From: Roseicyclus sediminis
GTDB taxonomy: Bacteria; Pseudomonadota; Alphaproteobacteria; Rhodobacterales; Rhodobacteraceae
Direction: 5' to 3'
DNA length: 64,000 bases
NCBI RefSeq assembly: GCF_025515305.1
Contig: NZ_JAOPHT010000002.1
Location: 1-64,000 of the forward strand
Of the stretch, positions 38,993 through 47,567 are shown in pieces. The position numbers and the translations under genes are program-made. Within the stretch, counting starts at the first letter, position 1, and every line of letters begins with the position of its first letter. The notes beneath the pieces are model-generated. The model was not told where the DNA came from. It made no database searches and saw nothing but the letters and a program-made list of their open reading frames with translations.

Positions 38993-39074
38993 TCTTCATC
39001 CTGGCAGAAAACTCTCGGGGGATCGCAAAGGGGGCAGACGGCCCCCTTTGCCGGGGGTGCGGGGGCTGGCCCCC
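38993..39074 (-). repeat. Dispersed hairpin/GATGAAG repeat, copy 4 with an extra hairpin
   Basis: CTTCATCCTGGCAGAAAACT (38993-39012) starts the copy. It is followed by an additional hairpin, GCAAAGGGGG (39024-39033) pairing with CCCCCTTTGC (39041-39050), and then the family hairpin CGGGGG-CTGG-CCCCCG (39059-39074). Relative to copy 1, the extra hairpin looks inserted between tail and family hairpin. Confidence 0.65.
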
Positions 39075-39106
39075 GTGGGTCGCCGCGCTTGCGCGGGGAT
39101 CCTCCG

Positions 39107-39733
39107 TCAGAGCTCCGACATCGCCGTTTCGAGATCGCCATAGCCGGTGAAGCGCCGCTCGAAGGCGAGGCCGAGGCGCTCCGCGCAGGCCCTTGCCTTG
39201 GCGGTCAGGTCCGGGTCTTCGGTTTGCGCCTGGTAGACCAGCGTCGTGTAATTGCCGAAGTACATGTCCCGCAGTTCGGGGTGCCGGTCGAGGCCGAGGG
39301 GTTTCGTCACGAAGGCGTCGAACTGGCGGACGAGGAAGTCGGTAAGGTAGAAGGCCGTGATCTCGTCGCGGGCGGCGAAGGCCTCGTTGCCCTCGAAGAA
39401 GCTGTAGCAATGCGGCCCCGCGAGCATCTCCACGCCGAGCGCCGCGCAGCGCGCCTGCAGCAGGCCCCCGGTGCCGCAATCGGCGTAGAGTACGAAGATC
39501 TCGTCATGGGTCTCGCGCCCCGCCTCGACGGCGCGCGCCACCGCGTCGGGGATCTTCTCGGGGTGGTTGTGGAGGATCGCGGGCAGGCATTGGAGATCGA
39601 GATGATCCCAGCCGTTGGCCGCCTTCAGCGCCAGCACCTCGTGCGCGAGCGCGCCGCATCCGATCAGGAGCACGCGGCCCCGTCGCTCGGGCGGAAGCCC
39701 CGTGCGGAGGAGTTCCTCGTCGTCGATCCGCAT
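39107..39733 (-). CDS. DUF1638 protein
   Basis: 208 residues of a family without an assigned reaction. Conserved Cys/His-containing segments are visible: LIGCGALAHEV, LHNHPEKIP, YADCGTGG and GPHCYSFFEG, which suggests metal binding. The family is repeatedly encoded with MttB-type methyltransferases and corrinoid proteins; both occur in this window, at 3563-5140 and 41965-42672. The start is uncertain: the ATG at 39733 has GGAGG close by, and in-frame GTGs at 39736 and 39742 are alternatives. Confidence 0.82.
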   Translation of the reverse strand: MRIDDEELLRTGLPPERRGRVLLIGCGALAHEVLALKAANGWDHLDLQCLPAILHNHPEKIPDAVARAVEAGRETHDEIFVLYADCGTGGLLQARCAALGVEMLAGPHCYSFFEGNEAFAARDEITAFYLTDFLVRQFDAFVTKPLGLDRHPELRDMYFGNYTTLVYQAQTEDPDLTAKARACAERLGLAFERRFTGYGDLETAMSEL

Positions 39734-39800
39734 CACCTCCACGCCTCCGCCATGCCGGCCGCCAGTATGCCGCGCGCGGCCCGCGCCGCAAGTTCCGCGC

Positions 39801-40634
39801 TCATCGCCGGGCGAACCTCGGGCCGAGGACCGCGAGGGCGAGGCCCGCCAGAACGACGACGGCGGCCGCGGCCTCGCCCCGGCTGACGGTTTCGCCAAGG
39901 ACCAGCGCCGCGACGCTGAGACCCACGACCGGGATCAGCAGCGCGAAGGGCGTGATCGCCGCGGCCGGGTGGCGGGCGAGCAGCGTGCCCCAGATCGAAT
40001 AGCCGAGCACGGTGGACAGGAGGGCGACATAGACGACCGCGATCCAGCCCTGTGCCGTCAGGGCGGCGATGTCCGCGAAAGGCGCGGGGCCTTCGATCAG
40101 GACCGAAAAGCCCAGCATCGGCAGGGGCGGCACGAGGCTCGCCCAGATGAAGAGCGCGGTCATGTCGACCCCCGGCAGACGGCGCAGGACGAGGTTGCCG
40201 CAGGCCCATGAGAGCGCGCCGCACAGGACGAGCGATAGGCCGAGGCCGGTCACGTTGCCGCCGCCCGAGATCCCGAAGAATGCAAGGCCCGCGCAGGCGA
40301 GCGCGATGCCCGCCGCCTGCACCGGTCGCACGCGCTCTCCGAACAGGAGCGCCGCAAGCACGATGGTCATGGGCGCCTGGCTCTGGATGATGAGCGAGGC
40401 GAGGCCTGCCGAAACGTCGGCCTTCATCGCGCTGAAAAGAAAGGCGAATTGCCCGGTGTTGATCAGCAGGCCTATGGCGAGGATCGCGCCCCAGCCGGCG
40501 GGTTTGGGGAAAAAGGCGATCAGCGGCAGGAGGATAGCGAAGCGCAGTCCCACGAACAGCAGCGGCGGCAACTCGTCCAGCGCGAAGCGCATCGCGGTGA
40601 AGTTCGACCCCCAGGCCAGCACGACCAGGAGCAC
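39801..40634 (-). CDS. EamA/DMT-family transporter
   Basis: About 277 residues with ten hydrophobic segments in two EamA repeats, as in drug/metabolite exporters. The first segment begins LLVVLAWGSNFTAMRFAL, and the GTG used here starts inside that segment. A CTG at 40661, overlapping the metallophosphatase stop as CTGA, would add nine residues (IPPRDLALV-type lead) that fit family N-termini better. Substrate unknown; amino acid or metabolite export is typical of the family. Confidence 0.85.
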   Translation of the reverse strand: MLLVVLAWGSNFTAMRFALDELPPLLFVGLRFAILLPLIAFFPKPAGWGAILAIGLLINTGQFAFLFSAMKADVSAGLASLIIQSQAPMTIVLAALLFGERVRPVQAAGIALACAGLAFFGISGGGNVTGLGLSLVLCGALSWACGNLVLRRLPGVDMTALFIWASLVPPLPMLGFSVLIEGPAPFADIAALTAQGWIAVVYVALLSTVLGYSIWGTLLARHPAAAITPFALLIPVVGLSVAALVLGETVSRGEAAAAVVVLAGLALAVLGPRFARR

Positions 40635-40657
40635 GAGAGCGAGATCGCGCGGGGGGA

Positions 40658-41380
40658 TCAGCGCAGCCTCGCCACGGGGACGCGGCCCTCTTCGGTCAGG
40701 ACGAAGGCATCGCGCCCCTCGATGGCCACGGCGGTGACGGGTCCGTCCCAGGCGGCGCCGGTGTCGATGGCGAGCCTGTTGCCATGATGCTCGACCGAGA
40801 CGACGGGCGTGTGGCCGTGCACGACGAGGGGCCCGTGATCGCCCGGATCGAGCAGGAACCTGTCGCGGATCCAGATCAGGTCGGCCTCGTCCTGTTCTTC
40901 CAGGGGCACGCCAGGCCGGATCCCGGCATGGACGAAGAGGCAGTCGCCGGCGAGGTGGGTCAGGGGCAGTCCGGAAAGGAAGACGCGGTGTGCCTCGGGC
41001 ACGGCCGCGATGGCGTCGTCGTGCAGGCGGCGGGCGGACGTCGTCGCATCGATCCCGTAGGAGGCCAGCGTGGCGCGTCCGCCGATGTTGTCGCCGACAT
41101 AGCGGCTATCGGACCAGCGGCCGGGTCGGCTTGCCAGAAACTCCACGAACATCGCGTCGTGGTTGCCCTTGAGGATCACGAGGCGCGGATCCTCGGCAGC
41201 CGTGGTCCGGAGGTATTCCACGACCCCCGCGCTGTCCGGCCCGCGGTCGACCAGGTCGCCGACATGGACCAGCGGGGCGGCGCCGGTGCCTTCGCGCGCC
41301 CGGTCGGCCTCCACGGCGTCATGGGCGGCGCGGAGCTTGTCGAGATGGCCGTGGATGTCGCCGATGGCGTAGATCGTCAT
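40658..41380 (-). CDS. Metallophosphoesterase (PPP-type serine/threonine phosphatase or Ap4A hydrolase-like)
   Basis: 240 residues. The phosphoesterase signature is complete: GDIHGH near residues 7-12, GDLVDRGPDS near 41-50, GNHD near 72-75, and later His residues in FVHAGIR and VVHGHTPV. These bind two metal ions. Bacterial relatives dephosphorylate proteins or split diadenosine tetraphosphate; sequence does not decide. It is followed by the EamA gene with probable overlap. Confidence 0.9.
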   Translation of the reverse strand: MTIYAIGDIHGHLDKLRAAHDAVEADRAREGTGAAPLVHVGDLVDRGPDSAGVVEYLRTTAAEDPRLVILKGNHDAMFVEFLASRPGRWSDSRYVGDNIGGRATLASYGIDATTSARRLHDDAIAAVPEAHRVFLSGLPLTHLAGDCLFVHAGIRPGVPLEEQDEADLIWIRDRFLLDPGDHGPLVVHGHTPVVSVEHHGNRLAIDTGAAWDGPVTAVAIEGRDAFVLTEEGRVPVARLR

Positions 41381-41426
41381 GGCCGCGTCATGGCGTAACG
41401 GGGGCGTGGAGCGCAAGGGGGCGGTG

Positions 41427-41855
41427 TCATGCGACGAGCCGCCGGGAGAACATCGCGAGCCGCTCCCCGGTCCTCGCCCAACCGAGGCTCTGCCAGAACC
41501 CTTCGGCCATGGGCGTGGGATCGGCGACGACCCAGATCTCGCTGCAGCCCTGCCGCAGGGCCTCCGTGATGCAGGTCTCGACCAGCCGCGTCGCAAGGCG
41601 CTGCCGCCGCCATGGCGCGGCGACGCCGATCTCGTTGACCCACCATTGCGGCGGCTTGTCGGGGTGGTGGTAGACGACGCCCGAGCACATGCCGACGGTC
41701 AGGTCCCCCTGGATCGCCAGGGCAATGTTCAGGTGCGGTGCGGCGAGGAAAGCGCGCGTCAGTTCGGGATCGACCTGCTCGTCGAAGACATCGGGATGCA
41801 CCCGCTCGAAGAGCGCTTCGTCCCCGGCCATTGCGAGACGGATGCAAGGAGGCAT
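41427..41855 (-). CDS. GNAT-family N-acetyltransferase
   Basis: 142 residues. The acetyl-CoA binding loop is APWRRQRLATRLVE near residues 79-92, followed by the typical GWARTGERLAMFSRRL C-terminus. GGGGAG precedes the ATG by about 8 nt. The substrate, a small amine or protein N-terminus, cannot be inferred. It lies between the corrinoid protein and metallophosphatase genes on the same strand. Confidence 0.85.
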   Translation of the reverse strand: MPPCIRLAMAGDEALFERVHPDVFDEQVDPELTRAFLAAPHLNIALAIQGDLTVGMCSGVVYHHPDKPPQWWVNEIGVAAPWRRQRLATRLVETCITEALRQGCSEIWVVADPTPMAEGFWQSLGWARTGERLAMFSRRLVA

Positions 41856-41964
41856 GCCGCGACTCCCCGTTTGCGAAAGCCACGGGACAGGTCCGCGGCA
41901 CGGTCGCGTGTCCTGGCCCGTCCCGGGCGTCCGTGAATGACACGGGCGCCCGGATCCCTGCGCC

Positions 41965-42672
<708 letters not shown>

Positions 42673-42823
42673 GGGCGCGTCTCCCGTGATCTGGCTCCGC
42701 GCTGCGCGCGTTGGAGCGAAGTGGTAGTGATATGGTGGGAATTCGAATGGCGAATTGCGACATGGGCCATGCGCGGCGCGACCTGCCCTTGCCGATGTTC
42801 CGCTTTCGTTCTATTTCTGCGCA

Positions 42824-43927
42824 ATGCATCGAGGTTTCGATCCATCCACGGGCAGGGACGTGGCGCCGCGTGGTCGCGCGGCGCGCTCGAACGAGGCCGG
42901 CCGTTTCGAGCGGCACGACCGCGTCGCCGAAGCCGACGGATGGGAGGTGCAGGACCCCGACGCGGTGTCGCCGCCCGCGCTCCGCACCGAGGTGCGCGAG
43001 GAGAGGCCGCGCCGCGCGATCACGCGCAACACCTCGCCCGACATCTCCTTCGACCGGTCGGTCAATCCCTACCGGGGCTGCGAGCATGGCTGCATCTACT
43101 GTTTCGCGCGTCCGAGCCATGCCTATCTCGGCCTTTCCCCCGGGCTCGACTTCGAGACGAAGCTGATCGCCCGGCCCGATGCGCCGCGCGTGCTGGAGGC
43201 CGAGCTTCGGCGGCCGTCCTACCGGCCTGCGACCCTGGCCATCGGCACGAACACCGACCCCTACCAGCCGATCGAGCGCGAGCGCCGGATCATGCGCGGC
43301 TGCCTCGAGGTGCTGCAGGGGTTCCGGCATCCGGTGGCGGTGGTGACGAAGGGAACGCTGGTGGAACGCGACGCCGACATCCTGGGCGAGATGGGGCAGG
43401 CGGGGCTTGCGCGCCTCGGCATCTCGGTGACGACGCTGGACCCCGACCTCGCACGTCGGATGGAGCCGCGCTGTCCCTCGCCCGCGCGCCGCCTTCGGGC
43501 GATCGAGCGGCTCGCCCACGCGGGCTGTCCCGTGCGGGTGATGGTCTCGCCGCTGATCCCGGGGCTGACGGATCACGAACTGGAGGCGATCCTGCAAGCC
43601 GCCCGTGACGCCGGGGCGGTCGCGGCGAGCACGATCCCGCTGCGCCTGCCGCGGGAGGTCTCGGGCCTCTGGCAGGACTGGCTCGGCGCGCATTACCCGG
43701 CGCGGGTGACCCGTGTCATGGACAAGGTCCGAGACATGCATGGCGGGGCGGACTACGACCCGGCCTGGGGCAGCCGGATGACGGGGCAGGGCATCTGGGC
43801 CGACCTGATCCGGGCGCGGTTTCGTCGCGCCACGCGGGCATTGGGCCTTGCCGAACGGCTGCCGCCGCTGCGCACCGACCTCTTCGCACCGCCCCTGGCG
43901 CGGGACGGACAACTGAGCCTGTTCTGA
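42824..43927 (+). CDS. PA0069-type radical SAM protein
   Basis: 367 residues. The radical SAM cluster motif is CEHGCIYCFA near residues 87-96 in NPYRGCEHGCIYCFARPSH, the form seen in the PA0069 / spore-photoproduct-lyase-like family. Further features are IGTNTDPYQPIE and VSPLIPGLTD. The reaction is unknown. The start at 42824 is the first ATG after a non-conserved upstream stretch. It is divergent from the corrinoid protein gene, with 151 bp between. Confidence 0.87.
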   Translation: MHRGFDPSTGRDVAPRGRAARSNEAGRFERHDRVAEADGWEVQDPDAVSPPALRTEVREERPRRAITRNTSPDISFDRSVNPYRGCEHGCIYCFARPSHAYLGLSPGLDFETKLIARPDAPRVLEAELRRPSYRPATLAIGTNTDPYQPIERERRIMRGCLEVLQGFRHPVAVVTKGTLVERDADILGEMGQAGLARLGISVTTLDPDLARRMEPRCPSPARRLRAIERLAHAGCPVRVMVSPLIPGLTDHELEAILQAARDAGAVAASTIPLRLPREVSGLWQDWLGAHYPARVTRVMDKVRDMHGGADYDPAWGSRMTGQGIWADLIRARFRRATRALGLAERLPPLRTDLFAPPLARDGQLSLF

Positions 43928-43931
43928 GCCC

Positions 43932-44000
43932 GGGAGAGTTTTGCAAAACTCTCCCCACGCCCTTGGAAGGGCGTTGGCCAAAGCCTTGCAAGGCTTTGGC
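43932..44000. repeat. Triple-palindrome element, copy 2
   Basis: Palindromes at 43932-43955 (core GTTTTGCAAAAC), 43957-43974 (core CCTTGGAAGG, one mismatch at the centre) and 43977-44000 (core GCCTTGCAAGGC). The order is reversed compared with 32545-32612. It lies 4 bp after the radical SAM stop, in a convergent intergenic region. Confidence 0.8.
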
Positions 44001-44156
44001 GCGGCGCACGAGGGAGACGGGCCGCGAAAGCCGTCCAGCGGGCCGCGCCGAGGGCCAGACCCCCGCGGCGCCGGCAGTGCGACGCCTCCGCTCCGCGCGG
44101 GTGCCGGGGCGCCGGACAAGGCAGCGGCCTCCAGGCTCGGGACGGGCCGCGTCGTC

Positions 44157-44408
44157 TCAGTCGAGAAAGCGCACCGGCTGCGCGTTGCAGAACACGACGA
44201 CCTGCCCGCCATTGACCACCGCGCGATAACCCCGCCGGCGCAGTTCGTGTCGAAAGCGGGGCCAGCCCACGATGCGCTCCACGTCGCGGGCGCTGCGGCG
44301 CACCACGCCGCCGCGGATCGCGGAACGGGCCGAGAAGAGATGCACGAGCCACGCCTCGGCCTCCAGGGTGGCGGGACGCGGCGGTGCGATGGAAAAGAGG
44401 TCGGCCAT
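44157..44408 (-). CDS. Small protein of unknown function
   Basis: 83 residues, basic, with no membrane segment (MADLFSIAPPRP start; RHELRRRGYRAVVNGGQVVVF late). I do not recognise the family. The arginine-rich middle could bind nucleic acid. The start at 44408 is chosen over an ATG 9 nt upstream; no strong ribosome site marks either. It is divergent from the SAM methyltransferase gene (65 bp). Confidence 0.55.
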   Translation of the reverse strand: MADLFSIAPPRPATLEAEAWLVHLFSARSAIRGGVVRRSARDVERIVGWPRFRHELRRRGYRAVVNGGQVVVFCNAQPVRFLD

Positions 44409-44473
44409 GGGCGACAAGCCTGCCCGAATCCGGTTAACGCGATGCTACGGGACAGAAGGATCGGGAGGACGAC

Positions 44474-45076
44474 ATGGACTGGAACACGCGCTACGCCGGG
44501 CCGGATTTCCTGTTCGGCCGAAAGCCCGCGGCCTTCCTGGTGCGCGAGGCGGATCGACTTCCGCCCGGATCCCGCGTGCTGTGCGTCGCGGACGGAGAAG
44601 GGCGGAACTCGGTCCATGTCGCGGGTCTCGGCCATACCGTCACTGCCTTCGACCTCAGTGCGAACGCTGTCGCCAAGGCGCGGCGTCTGGCCGAGGAGGC
44701 CGGGGTCGCGGTCGACCTGAACGTCTCGGGTCTCGAGGACTGGGACTGGTCGCAGGAGGTCGATGCCCTGGTCGCGATCTTCATCCAGTTCCTCGCGCCG
44801 CCGGCGCGGGCCGAGGCCTTCGCCCGGTTCTCGCGCGCGGTCCGGCCCGGCGGTCTCCTCCTGCTGCATGGATACGCGCCACGACAGGTGGGCTACGGCA
44901 CGGGCGGGCCGGGCGCGGTCGAGAACATGTACACCCTGCCGATGCTGCAGGACGCCTTCGCCGGCTGGGAGGTGCTCGTCGCCGAGGACTACGATGCCGT
45001 CATCGAGGAAGGGGCGGGCCATTCGGGGCGCTCGGGTCTGATCGATTTCGTGGCTCGCAGGCCGGAGGGGCGCTAG
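44474..45076 (+). CDS. Class I SAM-dependent methyltransferase (TehB-like)
   Basis: 200 residues. The SAM fold shows LCVADGEGRNSVHVAGLG near residues 37-54 and an acidic end of strand two (FDLSANAV). The opening MDWNTRYAGPDFLFG resembles the tellurite-resistance TehB / thiopurine methyltransferase-like group. GGGAGGAC precedes the ATG. Substrate unknown; it is convergent with the betaine-homocysteine methyltransferase gene. Confidence 0.87.
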   Translation: MDWNTRYAGPDFLFGRKPAAFLVREADRLPPGSRVLCVADGEGRNSVHVAGLGHTVTAFDLSANAVAKARRLAEEAGVAVDLNVSGLEDWDWSQEVDALVAIFIQFLAPPARAEAFARFSRAVRPGGLLLLHGYAPRQVGYGTGGPGAVENMYTLPMLQDAFAGWEVLVAEDYDAVIEEGAGHSGRSGLIDFVARRPEGR

Positions 45077-45144
45077 GCCGCCGCATGCGCCCGCCTGGGG
45101 CGCGGCTTGTGCGACAGGGATGCGCGGCGCGCGGTCAGCCGGCG

Positions 45145-46161
45145 TCAACCACGCGCACGCCGCCGTCCGCGGCGTTCCCGTGAGGGCGCGCCGCCCTCGG
45201 TCCCGTCCGAGCCCGAGGAGAAGCCGCCAAGCTCTGCCGCGATCACCTCGAGCGTCGGCGCCTCGCCGCGCGGCTCGCTTTCGAGCGCGGCCCGCATCGC
45301 CCTCAGGTGGTCCGTCTGTGTGCCGCAGCAGCCGCCGATGATCGTGGCACCCGCGTCCCGCGCCAGCACCGCGTACCGCGCCATCAGCTCCGGTGTGCCG
45401 TCATAGTGGATGTGCCCGTCGACGTATTTCGGGATGCCCGCATTGCCCTTGGCGATCACCGGCCGCTCGGTCCCGGCGGCGCGGAAACCCAGCACCGTGC
45501 GCAGGAGATCCGAGGCGCCGACCCCGCAATTCGCGCCGAAAGCCAGCGGCGGCGGGTCGAGCGTTTCCACGAGATGCGCGAGATCGGCGGAGGTGAAGCC
45601 CATCATCGTCCGGCCCGCCGTGTCGAAGCTCATCGTCCCGCACCAGGGCATGCCGGCGAGCCGTGCCGCCTCGGCGGCCGCCTTGTATTCCTCGGGGGCG
45701 GAGATCGTCTCGACCCAGAGCACGTCGGCGCCCCCGGCCTTGAGGCCCTCGGCCTGCTCGTGGAACATCTCGACCGCGCGCTCGTGGGTCAGGGGGCCCA
45801 TCGGCGCCATGATCTCGCCCGTGGGCCCCATGGAGCCCGCGACGACCACGGTGCGGCCCGACGCATCGGCCACCTCGCGCCCGATCTCGGCGGCGAGCTT
45901 GTTCAGCTCGAAGACCCGCGACTGCGCGTCATGGAGCTTCAGCCGCGCGGCGGTGCCGCCGAAGGAGTTCGTGAGAAACAGGTCCGAGCCCGCATCCACC
46001 GCGCCCTTGTAGAGCGTCGCGATCCGGTCGGGATGGTCGACGTTCCAGAGCTCGGGCGCGTCCCCCGATTGCAGCCCCATGTTGAAAAGCGTCGTTCCCG
46101 TCGCGCCGTCGGCGAGGATCCAGTCGCGCTCGGCGAGCAGGGCGGAAAGGGCGTTCGTCAT
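45145..46161 (-). CDS. bmt: Betaine-homocysteine S-methyltransferase
   Basis: 338 residues of the zinc-dependent homocysteine methyltransferase family. Zinc ligands are Cys212 (GANCGVG) and Cys278/Cys279 (GGCCGT); DGATGTTL at residues 18-25 is the substrate-side motif. It would transfer a methyl from glycine betaine (or another donor) to homocysteine, giving methionine and dimethylglycine, which feeds the dehydrogenase at 5137-7587. The C-terminus carries an arginine-rich tail (RERRGRRRARG). The donor is inferred from family and context; S-methylmethionine remains possible. Confidence 0.85.
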   Translation of the reverse strand: MTNALSALLAERDWILADGATGTTLFNMGLQSGDAPELWNVDHPDRIATLYKGAVDAGSDLFLTNSFGGTAARLKLHDAQSRVFELNKLAAEIGREVADASGRTVVVAGSMGPTGEIMAPMGPLTHERAVEMFHEQAEGLKAGGADVLWVETISAPEEYKAAAEAARLAGMPWCGTMSFDTAGRTMMGFTSADLAHLVETLDPPPLAFGANCGVGASDLLRTVLGFRAAGTERPVIAKGNAGIPKYVDGHIHYDGTPELMARYAVLARDAGATIIGGCCGTQTDHLRAMRAALESEPRGEAPTLEVIAAELGGFSSGSDGTEGGAPSRERRGRRRARG

Positions 46162-46335
46162 CTGCGGCTCCGTTCGGGGCAGGGTGGGGCGTGGATGCCC
46201 CGCATCGCGTCCCATGTGACGCCTCGCCGGCAAAGGGGCAAGGTGGAAATCCTGCATGTTGGTCATGAGGCGGGCTCAAGTTGTGCGGGGAGGGGTGGCC
46301 ACAAAACTGGCCAAATGCAGTGCCAATCAAGGGTT

Positions 46336-47058
46336 ATGAAAGCAGAAACGACCTTCGCGACCCGCCTGGATGCTCCGCTCGCCCTTTTCGTGGATGGCGA
46401 GAACCTGTCGCACGTCCATGCCGATACGATCATCGATCAGGCCGGGCGTCTCGGACCTCGCGCCATCCGCCGCGTCTACGGGGCCGCGGCGAGAGTCGCG
46501 AAGTGGAGCGAGCAAGGGACCTTCCGCATCGTGGATTGCGGTTCGGGAAAGAACGGCGCGGATGTCATGCTGGCGCTTGAAGCCTTGGAAGCGGTTCTCC
46601 TTGCGGGCTTTCGTCATGTTGCCATCGCCAGTTCCGACGGGGACTTCACGCCGCTGGCCCTCAAGCTTGCCGAGCACGGCGTGCGCGTGACCGGGATCGG
46701 CGAAGCCAAGGCGCCCGAGGCGTTCCGGAAGGCCTGCGCGCGCTTCGTCGTTCTGCCAGAGGGCACCCCTCCGAAAACACCGTCATCGCCAGCGCCGATC
46801 GACCCCAAGAAGATCGAACGTTGGCTGGAAACCGAGATCGGGCAGGCCAGTGAGCAGAAGATGTCGCTTCAGGCACTCGGATCGCGGATGGCGCAGAAAT
46901 ACGGGGTTACCAAGGCGCAGCTACCGGTCGCCGATTGGGTGACGTTCCTCAGGCAGCTGGAGCGCTTTGAACTGGTCGAAACCGACGGCCACGGCAGAAT
47001 TGTCATGTTCGCGAAGAAAAGGCCCCCGGGCGACGGGGGCCTCACGGTCATCGACTAG
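46336..47058 (+). CDS. NYN-domain protein with C-terminal winged-helix-like (OST/LOTUS-type) region
   Basis: 240 residues. The PIN-like NYN nuclease domain spans about 12-140, with metal-binding aspartates in LFVDGENL, GKNGADVMLALEA and ASSDGDFTPLA. The last 80 residues (KKIERWLETEIG to LERFELVET) resemble a small helical RNA-binding domain common after NYN in bacteria. AAGGG precedes the ATG at 46336. Base composition is a little lower in GC than its neighbours. Probable RNase; target unknown. Its 3' end contains a terminator for the opposite strand. Confidence 0.82.
   Translation: MKAETTFATRLDAPLALFVDGENLSHVHADTIIDQAGRLGPRAIRRVYGAAARVAKWSEQGTFRIVDCGSGKNGADVMLALEALEAVLLAGFRHVAIASSDGDFTPLALKLAEHGVRVTGIGEAKAPEAFRKACARFVVLPEGTPPKTPSSPAPIDPKKIERWLETEIGQASEQKMSLQALGSRMAQKYGVTKAQLPVADWVTFLRQLERFELVETDGHGRIVMFAKKRPPGDGGLTVID
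47014..47042 (-). terminator. Intrinsic terminator of the DUF1476 gene, inside the NYN coding end
   Basis: AGGCCCCCG (47020-47028) pairs with CGGGGGCCT (47034-47042) around a 5-nt loop, and on the minus strand the stem runs into TTTTCTT. It lies 38 bp beyond the DUF1476 stop and within the last codons of the convergent NYN gene. Confidence 0.65.
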
Positions 47059-47079
47059 TCGGGTTGATCCGGCCCTGGC

Positions 47080-47394
47080 TCAGGCCTCGTCCATCAGCTG
47101 GCTCTTGGCCACCGCCAGAAGCTCGTCGTATTTCTTGCGCACCTCGGTCTCGGAGACCCGGTCGCCGAGGTCGCCCAGGACCTTTCGCATCACGTCCTCG
47201 TGGCCGGCTTCCTCGAAATCCGCCTTGACCACGGCCTTGGCGTATTCGGCGGCCTCGTCCCCGGTCTTGCCGAGGATCTCGGCGACCCAGAGGCCCATCA
47301 GCTTGTTGCGGCGCGCCTCGGCCCGGAACATCATTTCCTGGTCGTGGGCGAACTTGTTCTCGAAGGCGTTCTCGCGATCGTCGAAGGTGGTCAT
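47080..47394 (-). CDS. DUF1476 protein, F1-ATPase inhibitory zeta subunit
   Basis: 104 residues, helical and charged, opening [20 protein letters not shown]. The family is the zeta subunit first described in Paracoccus F1-ATPase: its N-terminus blocks ATP hydrolysis by the alphaproteobacterial enzyme. Length and the conserved FENKFAHD and RRNKLMGLW segments fit. It is a single gene, not linked to an atp operon here, as is usual. Confidence 0.9.
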   Translation of the reverse strand: MTTFDDRENAFENKFAHDQEMMFRAEARRNKLMGLWVAEILGKTGDEAAEYAKAVVKADFEEAGHEDVMRKVLGDLGDRVSETEVRKKYDELLAVAKSQLMDEA

Positions 47395-47567
47395 CGGGAT
47401 CTCCGTCTCGAAAGTCTTGCGGTCGGACCAGACCTTACGGCCCCGCGCAAGGGGGCCGCAAGGCGCGATCGACGGCCCGCCTTGCGACACAGCGCGCTTT
47501 GGCCTATAGCCTCGCGCATCGACAAGGGGCGTCGCCGACGCCCCGTCTACCCGTTTCCGGAGAGCAC

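Noticed and set aside
46162-46335. SAM or SAH riboswitch upstream of bmt
   Set aside because: I looked for conserved SAM-II and SAH aptamer cores on the minus strand and could not fit either; only a short TGGCCA hairpin is present.
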